A stretch of 64,000 bases of DNA from Nelumbo lutea. Lineage: Eukaryota; Streptophyta; Magnoliopsida; Proteales; Nelumbonaceae. Of the stretch, positions 12,070-23,855 are shown piece by piece. Numbering within the stretch: position 1 is the first letter of the stretch; every line of letters starts with the position of its first letter. Position numbers and translations under genes: made by a program. The stretch lies in the NCBI GenBank assembly GCA_022828595.1, contig JAKGHH010000004.1, forward strand, positions 82,798,270 through 82,862,269, given 5' to 3'. The notes under the pieces are model-generated. The model was not told the origin of the DNA, did not search any database, and saw nothing but the letters and a program-made list of their open reading frames with translations.

Positions 12070-14660
12070 ACCTCTGCTGTGTATTAGTGCTGAAGCTTCT
12101 CTGCTCTAACAATGGTGATCTCCATCTTAATTATCTATTTTTTCTTCACATTTTCTTTTTCGCTGTCCTTTGTGTTGAATTACTGGGGTGTAGAGTTTTC
12201 TATTCTGTTAAATTTCCTGATTTCTACAATGGACTTGAATTCATTTGTCATCGAATGCAATAACCTAGCGAGGATATACAATTGACGAGATTAGTGATTG
12301 TTTTTCTGTAATATCAGCAGCAAATCCAGTAGGATTATACATACTAATCTTTGATGGATTGTCTATTTTTGTGAAGAGGATTATTGCTATTTGCGAACTT
12401 AATTGCTTTGCTAGGGCATTTGCAATTCTTTCCGTTCTTCTTCCTCCTTTATGCAGAATTTTCTACTGCGCATAGTGTGTGAAATAGTTACAGCACAAAA
12501 AGGAAGGGAGTAATTATGGAAAAGTAGGTTTATCACATCTTACTTATTTACTTTTGTGATTTCGGTCTTGCATGGGATGATTTAAGAGCTATATGCCTAT
12601 ATATACTCTTTAAGCCTTTGTATTAATCACAGAATGATAAACTTGGGAGCCATTGTGCTAGGGGATGGATCCAACATTTGCTCCATGATCACCAACACCA
12701 ATTCACAGGCATTGCTGTGTAGAAGTGTTTGTTGTCCTGAAGAGGAGTCCAGCACTCTACCTGGACATAGGCCAAAGGCCTCATAACGTAAATCTGTATG
12801 TGCTCTGTTCTTCTTTTCTTTCCTCGCATAATCTCTGTTTTGCTTTGTTCTGTGCCATTCGAATCTGTTTGTTTCTGAGTTTTGTGTAACAAACGTCGTG
12901 CTTAGTATCATCCCCATGGATGACCCTCATCAGGTATGTGTTCTGAATTGGCTCTTCATGTACATGAATGTATTCCCTGACTCTTACATGCCTTATTACA
13001 GTCTGCCATTGAATTAACGCCAAGGTTGTTACGTTTTTCTCTTAATCACAACCCATTGTTATATTATTTACTTGACTAATTAGTGATTTCAGTTATTACA
13101 TAATAGCCGGTATCTTCCTTGGTTGATCACTTTATATGTTGCTGCTCTGGAATGCAAATGGGATGAGGAATTGTAGGTGCTAGTAGTAATATCTCGTCCA
13201 CCAGTGAAAGTGTTAGTAATTCCCTCAACTTGTTTACCTTTCATGTTCCACATCTACTACTGTGATAGAAATAACACATTTAATATTTATCTTCATATCA
13301 TCAACCATCTTACAGCAACCTTGATTGCCCATTTGGAGTTTGGTGACTAAAACCTGAATTAATAGACTGGCTGTTCAGAGTGTTTAAAGTGTAGACCCTC
13401 TTTGTTGTGGTAGTGGTCTAAAATTCTATGCATATGTTGTTTACAGGTTTATATGACACGACTGGTTCACATCACATGCTGCATACTGCAGCTAAATTGA
13501 AGTTCTATTTTTGGGATGAAGACTGCTTCCATACACTAAGAGATGAATTGTGATTTATTTTTGTGCCACCTTATCGAATTGTTTTAGCTGATCTAAAACT
13601 TGTGCCATGCATTGTTAGATTAGGAATGCCATAGAGAAAACCCAACATATGGAAATGGGCAGGGTGTTCATAGTGAAAAAAGGATAAGAAGAGATGACTA
13701 AGATTGCATGATTGGAGGCAAAGTAGGGTCGTACATTAACAAAGCATGTGGAAATGAAAAGAGAGCTAAAAGTTTTCTTTTTCTCAATTCCATGTATCTT
13801 CTCTTTTGATGTACAAGAGGAACTTCAACCATGAGGGAAATACTTAAACTGAAAATTTGATGGCACACTGGCACCTGAATCTTGGGCTTCAATGTCCTAT
13901 ATAGCCAGTTTTAGTATGTCACTTCATTGAATTACTCATGACTATTCCCCCTTGTTTCCAATTTGGAGCATCTTGTGTTTTATCATGTACTCAAAACATA
14001 GGTCGCTTTTAAAGCACAAATCTTGGTAGTGTAACACAATGCATCAGGTTTGTTGTCATCCTAGAGCTGGGCTGTTACATTGGTCAAGCTAAAAGCCTAA
14101 AACTGTTGGATTGGAAATTTCGGCTGGGGATTGTTTCTTTTGGAATTGGCACCCTTTCATGGTTTATAAGGCTATAACCTGGTATTGGAAGAATGGAAGT
14201 CTTGGTTTTGGGACACAGTAGAGCCTTTTCCTGAAGTTGACATGACAGAAGAGGAACACCAATGTCCTCAAGGAACAATTAATGCACATTTCCTCCACAC
14301 CCAGTGACAGTGAGTTTACACATCGACATCATGGCGGGCCTCTCTCACAAACCTCAGCCAGTGATCCATCCTCAAGCCTGTCTCAGGTAAATATGCTTCC
14401 ACAATGTTCTGCTATCTGTGTTAACGACAATACATGGAAGAATCACTGGCATTCTTCCACCATTGAATGATCTTTTCTGGAACTACAGTGCAGCCGACAG
14501 CGATAGACATCCACTCGGGAGGCAGCCACGAATTTTGCGTGTACCCTCTCAGCCAGAAAGCATCAATTCTCTGTACTGCTGCACGCTTGCACCCCCGCCC
14601 CCAACTATTTGTCATCTTGTCCTGTCCTTCCACATTTTTCATTTTCCAAGAGCAAGATAA
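11990..14660 (+). other. Possible transcribed locus with spliced exons (function unknown)
   Basis: A CT-dinucleotide tract (12041-12068), typical of plant 5' leaders, precedes an ATG at 12112. Splice-like signals follow. One 28-bp segment (12906-12933) lies between TTAG and GTATGTGT. An 82-bp segment (14305-14386) lies between CACACCCAG and GTAAATATG. A further acceptor, AACTACAG, ends at 14488. Joining the two segments leaves a frame open that encodes DSEFTHRHHGGPLSQTSASD and runs into the third. No known family is recognised, and the CT tract plus splice sites could equally mark a long non-coding RNA. The ATG at 12112 leads only to a short frame. Repeats are scarce here compared with the surroundings, which favours a real locus. 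Confidence 0.35.
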
Positions 14661-15970
14661 TACCTGTCTGGCCTTTGCCGTGCTCTCTCAGCAAACAACT
14701 AGACAGCAGTGGCGTTTTAATTTGATAATTATAAGAAAACGTTTCAAAATCTGAAATTTGCGTCTCCGCCTCACTTGTGATTAAATGTACTCATTTGTAC
14801 AAGCAAGGTTCAGACTTCAGAGGCGTTTCATTCACACGGATTTATATTTTTTTAGTTTTTTTTTTTCAAAATTTGAATTTTGGAGAGGTATTTAAGGGTA
14901 TTTTTTATTAAAAATGAGTGGAGTCCCGAAACACCTCTGTATCCCATTTCTCGTAACATTTTCTTTAACATTTTTATGGCATTTTCTCGTAACAAACAAA
15001 TCCCATTTCTTTCATGCTGATTTCCCTAAAAATTTCTCAATCACCTTCGAGACAGGAAGTATAAAATAAACAGAATTACAAATTAGGCTGCCAGAGATCA
15101 TTTCTTATTTGATACTGAGCTCCTCCGTTTAACTTCAACAGTCAGATTGAAGCCCAACGTAGACAAAATTATAACAGCATTTGTATGTTGGAATTCAAGT
15201 ATGAGTAAGTTGAAGTGAATCCTACATTGGAAGAACAAAAGGTGCAAGGGATTTATTTATATACAAGAGTTGCCCAAAACCTAGCTTAAGCTTTTGGGTA
15301 GTATGTGGTGTTCCTCTCTTGTTCAGGTTTGTTCTCTTGATCTTCTACCATATTATCCCTGGCTTCTACATGTTCACCTACCCAGATGAATCCATTGCAT
15401 CCAAGAATCAAATCAATTCCCTACTGTTCAAGGTGGTGGAAATGCTGCTTGCGTCTCTTCACTAAATAAAGGAGGGACTGTGAGCAATTGACCCCTTTCC
15501 AGCTGCATCATAATCATAGTCGCATTATAAGAAATATCAAAAAAAGGAGAAAAAAAAAACAGAGTTAAAACCTTTAGATTGCAGAAAAGAAAATGTTTTC
15601 TTCAGGAGACAACTTTTAGAGCTGTAAGAGAGCAAAGCTATTTCTGCTCCTTGATATCAGTTTACATCATCCAAGTGCAGGTCGCACTTTAAGCCTCTTG
15701 CTAATTTTCTTTTCTTTTAATATAGAAAAGTTACAAGTTTCATTTTAACCCCTTTCCATTAGATACCTTTCCATACTTTTGACTTCTTGCCTGTAGGTGC
15801 AAACTGCCATCATGCTGGAAACCGCGAACCTCTGCCTGAAAAATGAAAATTGATTGAAACATTAATTAGTTTTCTGCGTGGGGTTAAACAGAATGGGTGA
15901 AACAGGATTCGTGTAGCTGACTAAAATTTGAATGATAACGATGATTAGAAACAGGATTCATGTAGCTGAT
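14661..15970. other. Intergenic, no gene seen
   Basis: Low-complexity A/T tracts (e.g. near 14850 and 15550) but no domain, bounded repeat or RNA gene that I can support. It could include the 3' region of the preceding candidate locus. Confidence 0.4.
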
Positions 15971-17088
15971 TAGAGGTGTAAAGTGGGCTGTGTCGGGCCA
16001 GAATGGCACGGCCCGCCCTAAAGGTGGGCTATGCCGTGCTGGCCCGCGAGCCACCATGGGCCGTGCCGTCCTCCTTGGTGGAAATTTTGGGGATTGGCCC
16101 AGCACGGCCCATGGCCCAGGCCCAAGCGGGCTTGTGCCTTGCTGTGCCAGCACACGGGATTGGGTCAGGCCTGGCCGGGCTGCAGCCCGTACCATGTGCT
16201 TGGACTGTGCCGGGCTAGGCCACAGGGCGGGCCTTGGGCTTAGGCCGAACCGGGTTACACTGTTTATTTATTTATTTATTTTTTTAATTTTGATTTCTTT
16301 TCTAAGTAAAATTGTAAAACTAAAATATTTAACTTTCCTATGATCTTTGGGAATTATGAACTATTTAAAAAATTAAGAAATGAGAAATCTAAGTTATTTA
16401 ATACATAAATGAAAAAAATACTTAACCAACTTGAAATAAGAATGATGGAATAACAATTTAGAAGAAAAATAGGAATTTTATTTCATTTAAATTTGAATGG
16501 TACAAATTAATGAATTACAAATACAATGATTGGATCATTGCATACTTGGATGAATGAAATATAAAAATGGAATAAATTAATAAATATAAAAAAATACAAT
16601 ATGGTTACAAATTGAAAATACAAAATTACATTGTTAAAAAATTAAAAAAAATCAAATAAATTAAATAAAAATTAAAAATTTTACAATAATTTGAAAAAAT
16701 GAAAAATTCTACAAGTAGTCAAATTCATGAATCATCATTCATGACTTTCATTATCTACTTCGGGTGAAATGTTCGGTGTTGTATTATGCTCACCTTTGTC
16801 TTGTAATCTATCTTCTTCATCTAGCCAATCCTTGAAGCAGATGCACATCTCTATGCTCTCATCGTTCATGCAGCTTCTTTTGTCATCCAACACCTTGGTA
16901 CCTACACTAAAATAAGACTCTGATGGAACTATAGACACCAAAGGGGTTAGTAGATCACGTGCCATGGTGGCGAGAACTGGATAATTTTTCGAGTGTTCAC
17001 TCCACCAAGCTAAAATATCAAAATTATTTGATACTTCACCTAAATTAGAAAAATTTTCTTGCAAATAAAAATTTCCTAGAGCCAACAA
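15971..17088 (-). mobile_element. 3' part of a hAT transposon (other part at 26326-39182)
   Basis: The outer end starts TAGAGGTGTAAAGTGGGCTG at 15971, followed by GC-rich GGCCCGGGC-type subterminal sequence (to about 16255) and AT-rich 3' sequence. The flank TAGCTGAT (15963-15970) reads ATCAGCTA on the minus strand and matches GTCAGCTA next to the 5' part at 7 of 8 bases. The element is cut near 17088 by gypsy sequence. Confidence 0.8.
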
Positions 17089-17097
17089 GTGGATCAA
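16735..17097 (-). pseudogene. hAT transposase C-terminal (hATC dimerisation) domain, detached
   Basis: The minus-strand frame encodes FDILAWWSEHSKNYPVLATM, then a stretch with VPSESYFSVGTKVLDDKRS. This is the hATC dimerisation signature (family form: FDIL.WW, PVLS.MARDIL, SES.FS.GG.VLD..RS). About 100 residues remain, ending in an acidic tail. Known role: the domain dimerises the transposase that binds terminal repeats and cuts the element out. The protein lacks its BED finger and catalytic core, which are found in opposite orientation at 27180-39182. The break falls just before YLQEN, a few bases from where the other part stops. No functional start exists here. Confidence 0.85.
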
Positions 17098-18345
17098 TTG
17101 CTAACCCAAATAGAACAATCCACTGAGCAATTCAAGAGCCAAGCAAACCAACTCCTATCCAAAAACCAAGCCCAACTCAAACAGGGACAAAGCACTCAAG
17201 TCCAACCATCATGGGCTCCAACCTTGTTAGTACAGCCTAACTAGGGTTAATATACTCGAGCCGAACCATCATGGGCTCTATTTTTGTCAGTTCAACCAAA
17301 CCAAGTCCAATACACTCAAGCCCAACCATTATGGGCCACATCTCTGCTAGTTTAGCCCAACCAGGGGCAAAATACATAGGCTCTCAATTCGGCCCATTCA
17401 AAGCCATCCAAGGCAGGCCCAACCATCATGTGCCACAATTTCGATGCAACCCATCCAAGGGTATTCTTGCCCAACCCAGCCCTCACCAATGCCGATCTAG
17501 TCAAGCTAAGCTCAATTAATCGAGCCTAGGTCCCAATGCATGGGGCAACAATAGCCCAACCAATCCATACCCAAACACCCTAATCCTCTACTCCAACACA
17601 TCCACCAACTCCAAATTCCATGCAAGGGGCAACATTCTTGCCCGTGACCCTAATTGACCCAGGGTTGAACCAATGGTTAGACCACATAGAGCAAAGGCTT
17701 AGCAAATTGCAAGGCAACAACCTGGATTTGACTATTGGACATAGGCTACCACAGGCTTTAAGTGGCCTGATATGGATAAATACGATGGGACGGGGAGCCC
17801 AAGGGCCTACATCAGAATGTATCAACAAATACTAAGACCCATGGGCTTAACTAATGAGCTTCTAGCCTAATCATTCTTAAGGAGCCTAATTGGACCTGTC
17901 ACAACTTGGTTAATGAACACCGACCCTAACCTAGTAAAGACTTGACCAAGTCTATTGTCAAGTTGTAAACTAGAATTGGTCAAACAAGGACAAGAAGAAT
18001 CATTCACAAACTTCATAGCTAGGTGGACGACCCAAGCATCCCAAGTCCTTAAGAGGCCTAGTGAAGAGGACCAAATTTCAATGGTCTTAAAGATCTTGAA
18101 TAAAGAATATGCTAGCAGGTTGACTCTAACTTATCATACTACTTTTCAAACCCTAGTTTGTGCAGGTTTCCAAGAGGAAGATTCTCTAACAATCGATAAT
18201 ACATTCACCCTCGAAGTTCCATCAGCAACTGACATCTCATCTGACAAGAAGCATATTACAAAGACTGAGCCTTTAGAAATTGAGGTGGACCAATTAGGAA
18301 TGATCTTTAAACTCAAGTGGTGATCTGCAGTGCATAAACTCTAAT
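17090..18345 (+). pseudogene. Ty3/gypsy gag relic (element X), missing its start codon
   Basis: From about 17090 the plus strand reads DQLLTQIEQSTEQFKSQANQ, then a proline/glutamine-rich region, then a Retrotrans_gag domain. That domain includes a KYDG-like start near 17770, LRSLIGPVTTWL near 17880, and the segment at 17955-18323 with FTNFIARWTTQASQVLKRPS and EEDQISMVLKIL. Gag forms the retroelement capsid. Several in-frame stops break it. There is no ATG in context; the matching N-terminus (MATTQGQPNPSMDI) lies on the minus strand at 39226-39183. After 18345 no protease or reverse transcriptase is found before the LTR at ~18860, so pol is deleted. Lineage is Ty3/gypsy; the clade is uncertain. 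Confidence 0.75.
17170..17360 (+). repeat. 60-bp coding tandem repeat inside gag
   Basis: Three diverged copies begin near 17201, 17261 and 17321, each with CCAACCATCATGGGC. They encode 20-residue P/Q-rich units around QPSWAP.LLVQPN. The period is a multiple of three, so expansion kept the frame. Confidence 0.75.
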
Positions 18346-18859
18346 CAATCAACCTCAACAAGTAGTTTGTGAGAATAAGTTGATCCAAGTTCTAGAAGAC
18401 ATGCACCAAGTCAATTCTCAAAGCCCATCAAAAGAGCAACAAGCCCTACCAAGTCATTAAGTCAGCACTTTCCAACAAAAGAGTCAACCATTTGATCCCA
18501 CCAAGTACATTAGTCATATTCAATCTGTGAAGGTGTTATCAACAACCAAGGAAAATGAGGCTTTTGATCCAACAAAACTCATCAAGTCGATTCAGATATT
18601 AGGAGAAAAACCCTCCAAAATTGTAACATATATAATCATTGTGATGCAGCAAAAAACTGAAGATCAATTGTTCGATCCAACTTAATTCTTCAAGCCCATA
18701 AAGTAGATAGACATCAACAAACCGGTTCAAAAAGAAGAGCATAATGTGCAAACCAACCAACTAGACTTGGAGAAAGGTTCTATTTCCTTAATTCAAATGA
18801 TTCCCACAAACCAAGGGCAAGAAAATTCTAATACATGTCTAAACCAGGGGCAAAGTTCT

Positions 18860-19330
18860 GCATGAATCGGTCTTGGACGTCAGTTAAAAATCTAGAATTC
18901 TTTGGTTCCTATTTTCATGTCTAGGCTTAACTCATCTAATTTGTTAGAAATCCATGCTTTGTTTAATTTTATTAATCTCTTTATTTAGTGTAAATTGTTC
19001 CTTATGTAGTTAATGCTCTCTTGCTTTGTTGTTGAATTAAATAGTTAGAATTTTAGCATTTGATTATTCTCTTGTTAATTTTGCGTTTGTGTGTTTTAAT
19101 ATCAGTAAAACATATCAAGCCCAAAAATTATAAAATCTTCCTTGGAACTTTGGTGAAATAGAGGTTGGTCTAACCAAGTGCGTGTGGGGTTCCTAACACC
19201 TTCCCACACCATACCTTGGTCCCCAGACCCTAAGAATCTCATCCCCATTGGGTCATGAGTCACCAAGAAAAACAAATTATTTTCTTAAAAATCCTAGGTT
19301 TTCCTAAATTCACAATTCCAAAAATTTAGG
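18860..19330 (+). repeat. Gypsy LTR (plus copy), same family as 39820-40740
   Basis: Blocks TTCTTTGGTTCCTATTTTCA, TGATTATTCTCTTGTTAATT and CTTCCTTGGAACTTTGGTGA recur inverted near 40711, 40093 and 40003. Preceded by a purine tract (ACCAGGGGCAAAG) that could be a polypurine tract. Followed by TTTAGGTGGTGACTCC, resembling the primer-site entry of plant gypsy elements. The left boundary is approximate. Confidence 0.65.
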
Positions 19331-20640
19331 TGGTGACTCCATCCATATCCATATTTTTCCATCCCACTTCCGGGTCGGGTAGCCACAAATGGCTCGACCA
19401 ACATCTACAACAATTTCCAACTTCGATAGTAGAATCTAGCTCGGTCCAAGACCGACCTCCGATCCCAAAAGCGAAGAAGTCTGTGAATGCGGTCACGAAT
19501 GACAAAGATGTCGAGATTAGAGAAGAGAAAATAGCTGGCCAAACTAGAATGCAGTCAAGCGGATAGAAGAGCAGCTCCTCCAAAGGCCCGGTCCTTGGAA
19601 TAGCACCACAGCTAGCCCGCAAAGGAGCCCGTCTTCATCTAGGAGGTCATTGTCGAGCTTCCCCTAGCTGGTTGGTGACCCCCTTAGTTCGAGAAATATG
19701 ATGGAGCCTCAAACCCCAACGATCACATTGAGGGGTTCAAGGCAATAATGATGTTGCATGACTCGTCCGAAGGTTTCATGTGCCAGGCCTTTGTCACCAC
19801 CCTCTATGGAGTCACCAAAACTTGGTACACCTTCCTTCCTCTGCAGTCCATATCCTCTTGGGAGCAAATGGAGACGTAGTTCTTGGTACAGTTCATCCTT
19901 AGCCAAAGGCACCAGAAGACGTTGGCCAGCCTCATGCAAGTATAACAAAGGAAATGGGAGACCCTGAGGGAATGTTTGGCGAGGTTTGACGTCGAGACCC
20001 TTCAAATCCGAACTCTAGACCAATTGGTGGCCATGACCACTATCATGAATGGGTTGCACTCCTCAATGTTCAGCTTCTCCTTGCAAAAGAACCCTCCACC
20101 CAACTTGACCGCGCTCATGAAGCATGCACAGAAGTATATGAATGCCGTAGAGACCACGATAGTCGAATACTGGATTGATACGCCAAGAGGCTAGACTGCC
20201 AACCTAACTACATACTGAGGACCCCACTACCGATGCATCACAACTTCACTACGCTCAATGCTCTGCAGGCCAACATACTGATGCAAATCCGCAACCGCAA
20301 CTTCGTCAAGTAGCCCGAGAAGATGAAAACCCAAGGCAACAAGAGAAATTGAGACAAGTTTTACGACTTCCACTAAGACCACGACCACGACACCAAAAGT
20401 TGCCACGACCTTCGCCACTACCTAGAAGACCTCGTCTGACGTAGATACCTCCGTGGCTTCATCAATTTCTAAGAGAATAAATCTAAGGAAGAATTGCACT
20501 GCATTGATGAGCCTTCAACCCAAGCTCTCCCAGTCGGGGTCATCACCGTCATCTTGGGCGGGACGACTTTTAAAAGGGGAAACTAGGCATAGAAGATCTA
20601 CTCTAAGGAGTTGGAATGCCCGGACTAAAATGTAATAACG
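19331..20640 (+). pseudogene. Second Ty3/gypsy gag relic (element Y)
   Basis: Downstream of the LTR and primer-site-like sequence, a short leader gives way to a broken Gag. KYDGASNPNDHIEGFKAI (about 19690) matches the capsid start of the Tat-lineage Gag at 29976 in this window (KYDGSFNPNDHVDAFQ). The segment at 19976-20194 encodes LARFDVETLQIRTLDQLVAM and later NLTALMKHAQKYMNAVET, the usual helical end of Retrotrans_gag. Frameshifts and stops occur throughout, and no zinc knuckle survives intact. Gag would form the particle. Because it follows an LTR from the same family as element X, the two may be tandemly recombined elements. Tat-like affinity is inferred from the KYDG motif. Confidence 0.65.
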
Positions 20641-20956
20641 GTGACTAGCACCGAGCACTAACGATGACTGGGCCGTATAAATTCAATAAATAAAGAATTT
20701 TCTTCGAGCACAAATGACCAAACGCCAGCACACAACCCAATCAAACTCCAATGGCTGAACTTCGGGCTGACTGACAGTTGAAGCGTGATGTTAACTTCAC
20801 GAAAGACCTGACCAACCATAGACGATCGAGGCCAGAATAAGCCCCCGACGAGCACTGTGGGAATGATGTCCCCGCCACAATGGCAAGAGGATGGCTGTCG
20901 AATTACGCACACCCTCCCAACTCGTAGTTGAAGTAGAGCTAATCGAGGACCACGAT

Positions 20957-21477
20957 TACGGGTGATCATTTCAGCTCGGCCTGGAAATTCCGGGCTTGGG
21001 CCTGGGTTTTGTGTTCAGGCATGGCCCGGGCCTGGGCCCACATCAGGCCTGTAAATTTTAGGGTCAGGCTTGGGTTTAATAATTCAGGCCCAGCCTGGTC
21101 CGCATATATTTAAACTTACACATTTTGTGTATAATGTATACACATGTATACATGTCATTTATCATTATATTATATATTTTATATATAAATATTATAACAT
21201 GACATGCATAATTTATATTATATGTAATATTTTATATTATATAATGTATAAAATAAGTTTATATGCATGTTATGTCATTTAATATATAGATATGTAATGT
21301 TTTATATATGAGTGGCATTGGCCCGGAATCAGGCCTAGCTTGGTCTGGGCCCATATAGACTTGAGCTAGGGCTTATGTTTCAGGCCCGGAACCCCGGGCC
21401 GAGCCGGGCCTGGGCCTAAGCTATAGACCTTATCATAAGTGCAAAGTCTGGCCCGACCCGGCCCATGATCACCCCTA
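20957..21477 (+). mobile_element. hAT-like non-autonomous element, GGCCC family (521 bp)
   Basis: Starts TACGGGTGATCATTTCAG and ends CCCATGATCACCCCTA. 8-bp target duplications ACCACGAT (20949-20956) and ACCACGAC (21478-21485) match at 7 of 8. GC-rich CCGGGCCTGGGC subterminal zones flank an AT-rich TATA-repeat core. It interrupts non-coding sequence of the gypsy relic. Confidence 0.85.
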
Positions 21478-21509
21478 ACCACGACTAGCCCAACCAAAAA
21501 GTGAGAAGC

Positions 21510-21790
21510 TCTCCAAGACCAAGTGCCACTGAGCTCCCCAGACCGAGGTCACTAAGTCAAAGACCATAGTCGGCAAGAATCAGAGCCAAGACTTCTGCCA
21601 CCGAAGACCTCGACCAACATAAGACCGATGCCACTAAGTTAAAGACCTCGATCAGCGAAGGTCGAAGACCTCAACCAGTATGAGGTCAAGGCCACGAAGT
21701 CAAAAACCCCGGCCATTTAGTGTCAAATCCAAGACCTCGACCAACAAGAGACTGAGGCCACAAAGTCGAAGACCTTGGTGCGGCCTATGG
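21510..21790 (+). repeat. Degenerate ~63-82-bp tandem repeat
   Basis: Four units share the pattern GRGGCCACNAAGTCAAAGACC (near 21545, 21627, 21690, 21753) and CCTCGACCAACAAGAG. Such arrays are common in untranslated parts of Tat-type gypsy elements, consistent with the adjacent gag relic. Confidence 0.65.
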
Positions 21791-22281
21791 ACTCCACTGA
21801 CCAACCACACTCCAAAGTAGAACACCTTCAAAAGAAAAAGGGAAAACAAAGAGCATGCTCAACAAAAAGATCAAACTTCCATTAATTAAAAGGTTCATAC
21901 AATGACTATAAGCTCAACACACCGAGCTGTGTACAACAAAAAAAAAAAAAAAAAAATCAATCCAAGCCGGCCATGCCATCTACTGGATTCACCTCCTCGG
22001 GGGTGGCCGCATTATCATTTGGGGACCATACTACTCGACGGCCGTGGCAATTTCAGGATGCTCATGCATGACCCTGAGGCTTTGAGATTTGGGGACCATA
22101 CTACTCATGCATGACCCTGAGGCTCCTCTGAGGCAATTTCAGGATACTCCACGGCCACGGTCGCGTTAACTTCATTCACCTCAAACAAAATTCAAATTTA
22201 ATGAAATTTTGATAAAATTGAAAACAAATGCCATGGAGCACATCAACCTGAGGTTTTGAGATTGGGACAAAATTTCTTCTA
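21791..22281. other. Non-coding, with poly(A) tract and local duplication
   Basis: A run of about 20 A occurs at 21940. GGGGACCATACTACTC is present at 22021 and again at 22091, with CATGCATGACCCTGAGGC also repeated: a 70-bp local duplication. No gene seen. Confidence 0.6.
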
Positions 22282-23284
22282 AGGTAATTTTCAAACACCC
22301 CCTTATACGGTGGGGTTAGTGACAACGACCCTCTGAACTTTCACTTTGAGACAAATACAAAATGCCCTTGGCCATTAAGTCATATGACAGAATGCATTAA
22401 CTTACCAAAATATCCACATGAACTTCCCTTATTTTCTTTTCATTGCCCTTTTCTCTTAAGCCCTAATTAACCCCAAAATACCTCAATTTTCTCCAAACCA
22501 AACCAGCTAAAATAACAAGAATCATTTCATTGACATAGAAAATTAAGTTACTTTAAATTCTTGTTTCATTTCATTGGCATGAATGTCTCTCTTCATGTTA
22601 AAATATAAAAATGATCCATTCCTTTTTCCAATAAACCAAGAAAAACCAAAATGAAACCTTAACGCTATATTTGGTTTGAAGGAAAAAGGAGGGAAAGGAA
22701 GTGAAATCCAGGGAAATATATACAAGATTTGTAAAGGTTTCCCTTCCTTTCCTTTCCTTTCCCTACTTTTTCCTTCAAACCAAACATAGCCTAAATTCAT
22801 ATCTATCAGAAAAAAACCTCTACCATTTTATCTGAATATTGAATACAGCCAGAAATATGCAAGGACATATTAGAGCAATTGAGAGGACTTCAATATTATA
22901 TTTAGAAAACCAATTGAATCATAAATCATTCAAATAAATAAGAAATGGTTCGACTATAATATAAAAAAGTTATGATATCCGAAAAATAATTGACCAATAA
23001 ACTGGAATCATAAGTGTGGTAGCAAATAAGGTGTTATTTATCAAAATTCATGGGTGGGTTTTGATTGATTAAAACTCTTTACATACCATATCTTTCTCGC
23101 ATCATAGATTTTTCCAATAAGAAATGGATAATTTGGGGGTTTAAAAAAATTTAAACAGATAAATGAGAATATTTTTCAAAATTGACTGTCGAAAATATAA
23201 CGGAGGGAGTATTTACTGCAAAGAAAAAATTTAGGGGGTCTTTGTTATTGACCCCATAGTACAGGGGGCCTTTGTAATTTACCC
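22282..23284. mobile_element. DNA transposon-like element with ~60-bp imperfect terminal inverted repeats
   Basis: Left end AGGTAATTTTCAAACACCCC; the inverse of the right end reads AGGGTAAATTACAAAGGCCC and continues in parallel with the left (GGGGTTAGTGACAACGACCC against GGGGTCAATAACAAAGACCC). It is flanked by TTCTA at 22277-22281 and 23285-23289. About 1 kb, with no transposase. It contains the small MITE at 22663. Confidence 0.65.
22663..22791. mobile_element. Tourist-like MITE (129 bp), nested
   Basis: Ends CGCTATATTTGGTTTGAAGG and CCTTCAAACCAAACATAGCC are inverted repeats. A TAA duplication sits at 22660-22662 and 22792-22794. The interior is a GGAAAGG/CCTTTCC hairpin. A frame crossing it has no coding meaning. 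Confidence 0.8.
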
Positions 23285-23855
23285 TTCTATAATGGAATTC
23301 CCAATGTCAATAGGTTCAGATATAAACCAGAATGATCTCTCCCCCTAGCATCTGTAAACTCAAACTCCCAAAGGATCTCAAGTTTGCAATTAAGCAATAT
23401 AAAAAGCACAGTTAAGCAACCATCGAAGTTAAGTTTGATAGCCCATTGATCCAAGGGAACCTGATCCCGAATAGACAGCCTGTTTATGGAGTGGAGACTT
23501 TGCAATAACCTACCTGCCTCTAGAATCTACTGACACATCTGTTCTCTCCCATTAGAATTTGATGAACGTCAAAGATAGTGATCAAATTAATAAAAATTCT
23601 GTATATTTCCTCTATAATAACTGTATATTCTCCTCTAACATCAATAAAATTTTGCACATTACCGATTAAAAAATGGTTAAGCAAAGTGACCTTTACAGGA
23701 AGTTAGTATATTCAACCAAAATGCATATTCAGTTACTTTGGTTTGAACCAGGAATTGTTGATTACTTAATAGTGGAGTTTTATGGATTTATTATTAATGC
23801 TGTTAATGTTTAATCATCCTGATTGACTTACTATCATTGACGCATCATAGCATTT
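23285..23855. other. Intergenic, no gene seen
   Basis: AT-rich sequence between two transposons; no domain, bounded repeat or RNA gene seen. Confidence 0.5.

Noticed and set aside
15884..16343. Overlapping G/C-rich frames on both strands near 16.1 kb
   Set aside because: They come from GGCCCGGGC word repeats at the hAT 3' end, which are open in several frames by composition.
19326..19622. 98-codon minus frame opposite the element Y leader
   Set aside because: No domain; antisense shadow of gypsy leader and gag sequence.
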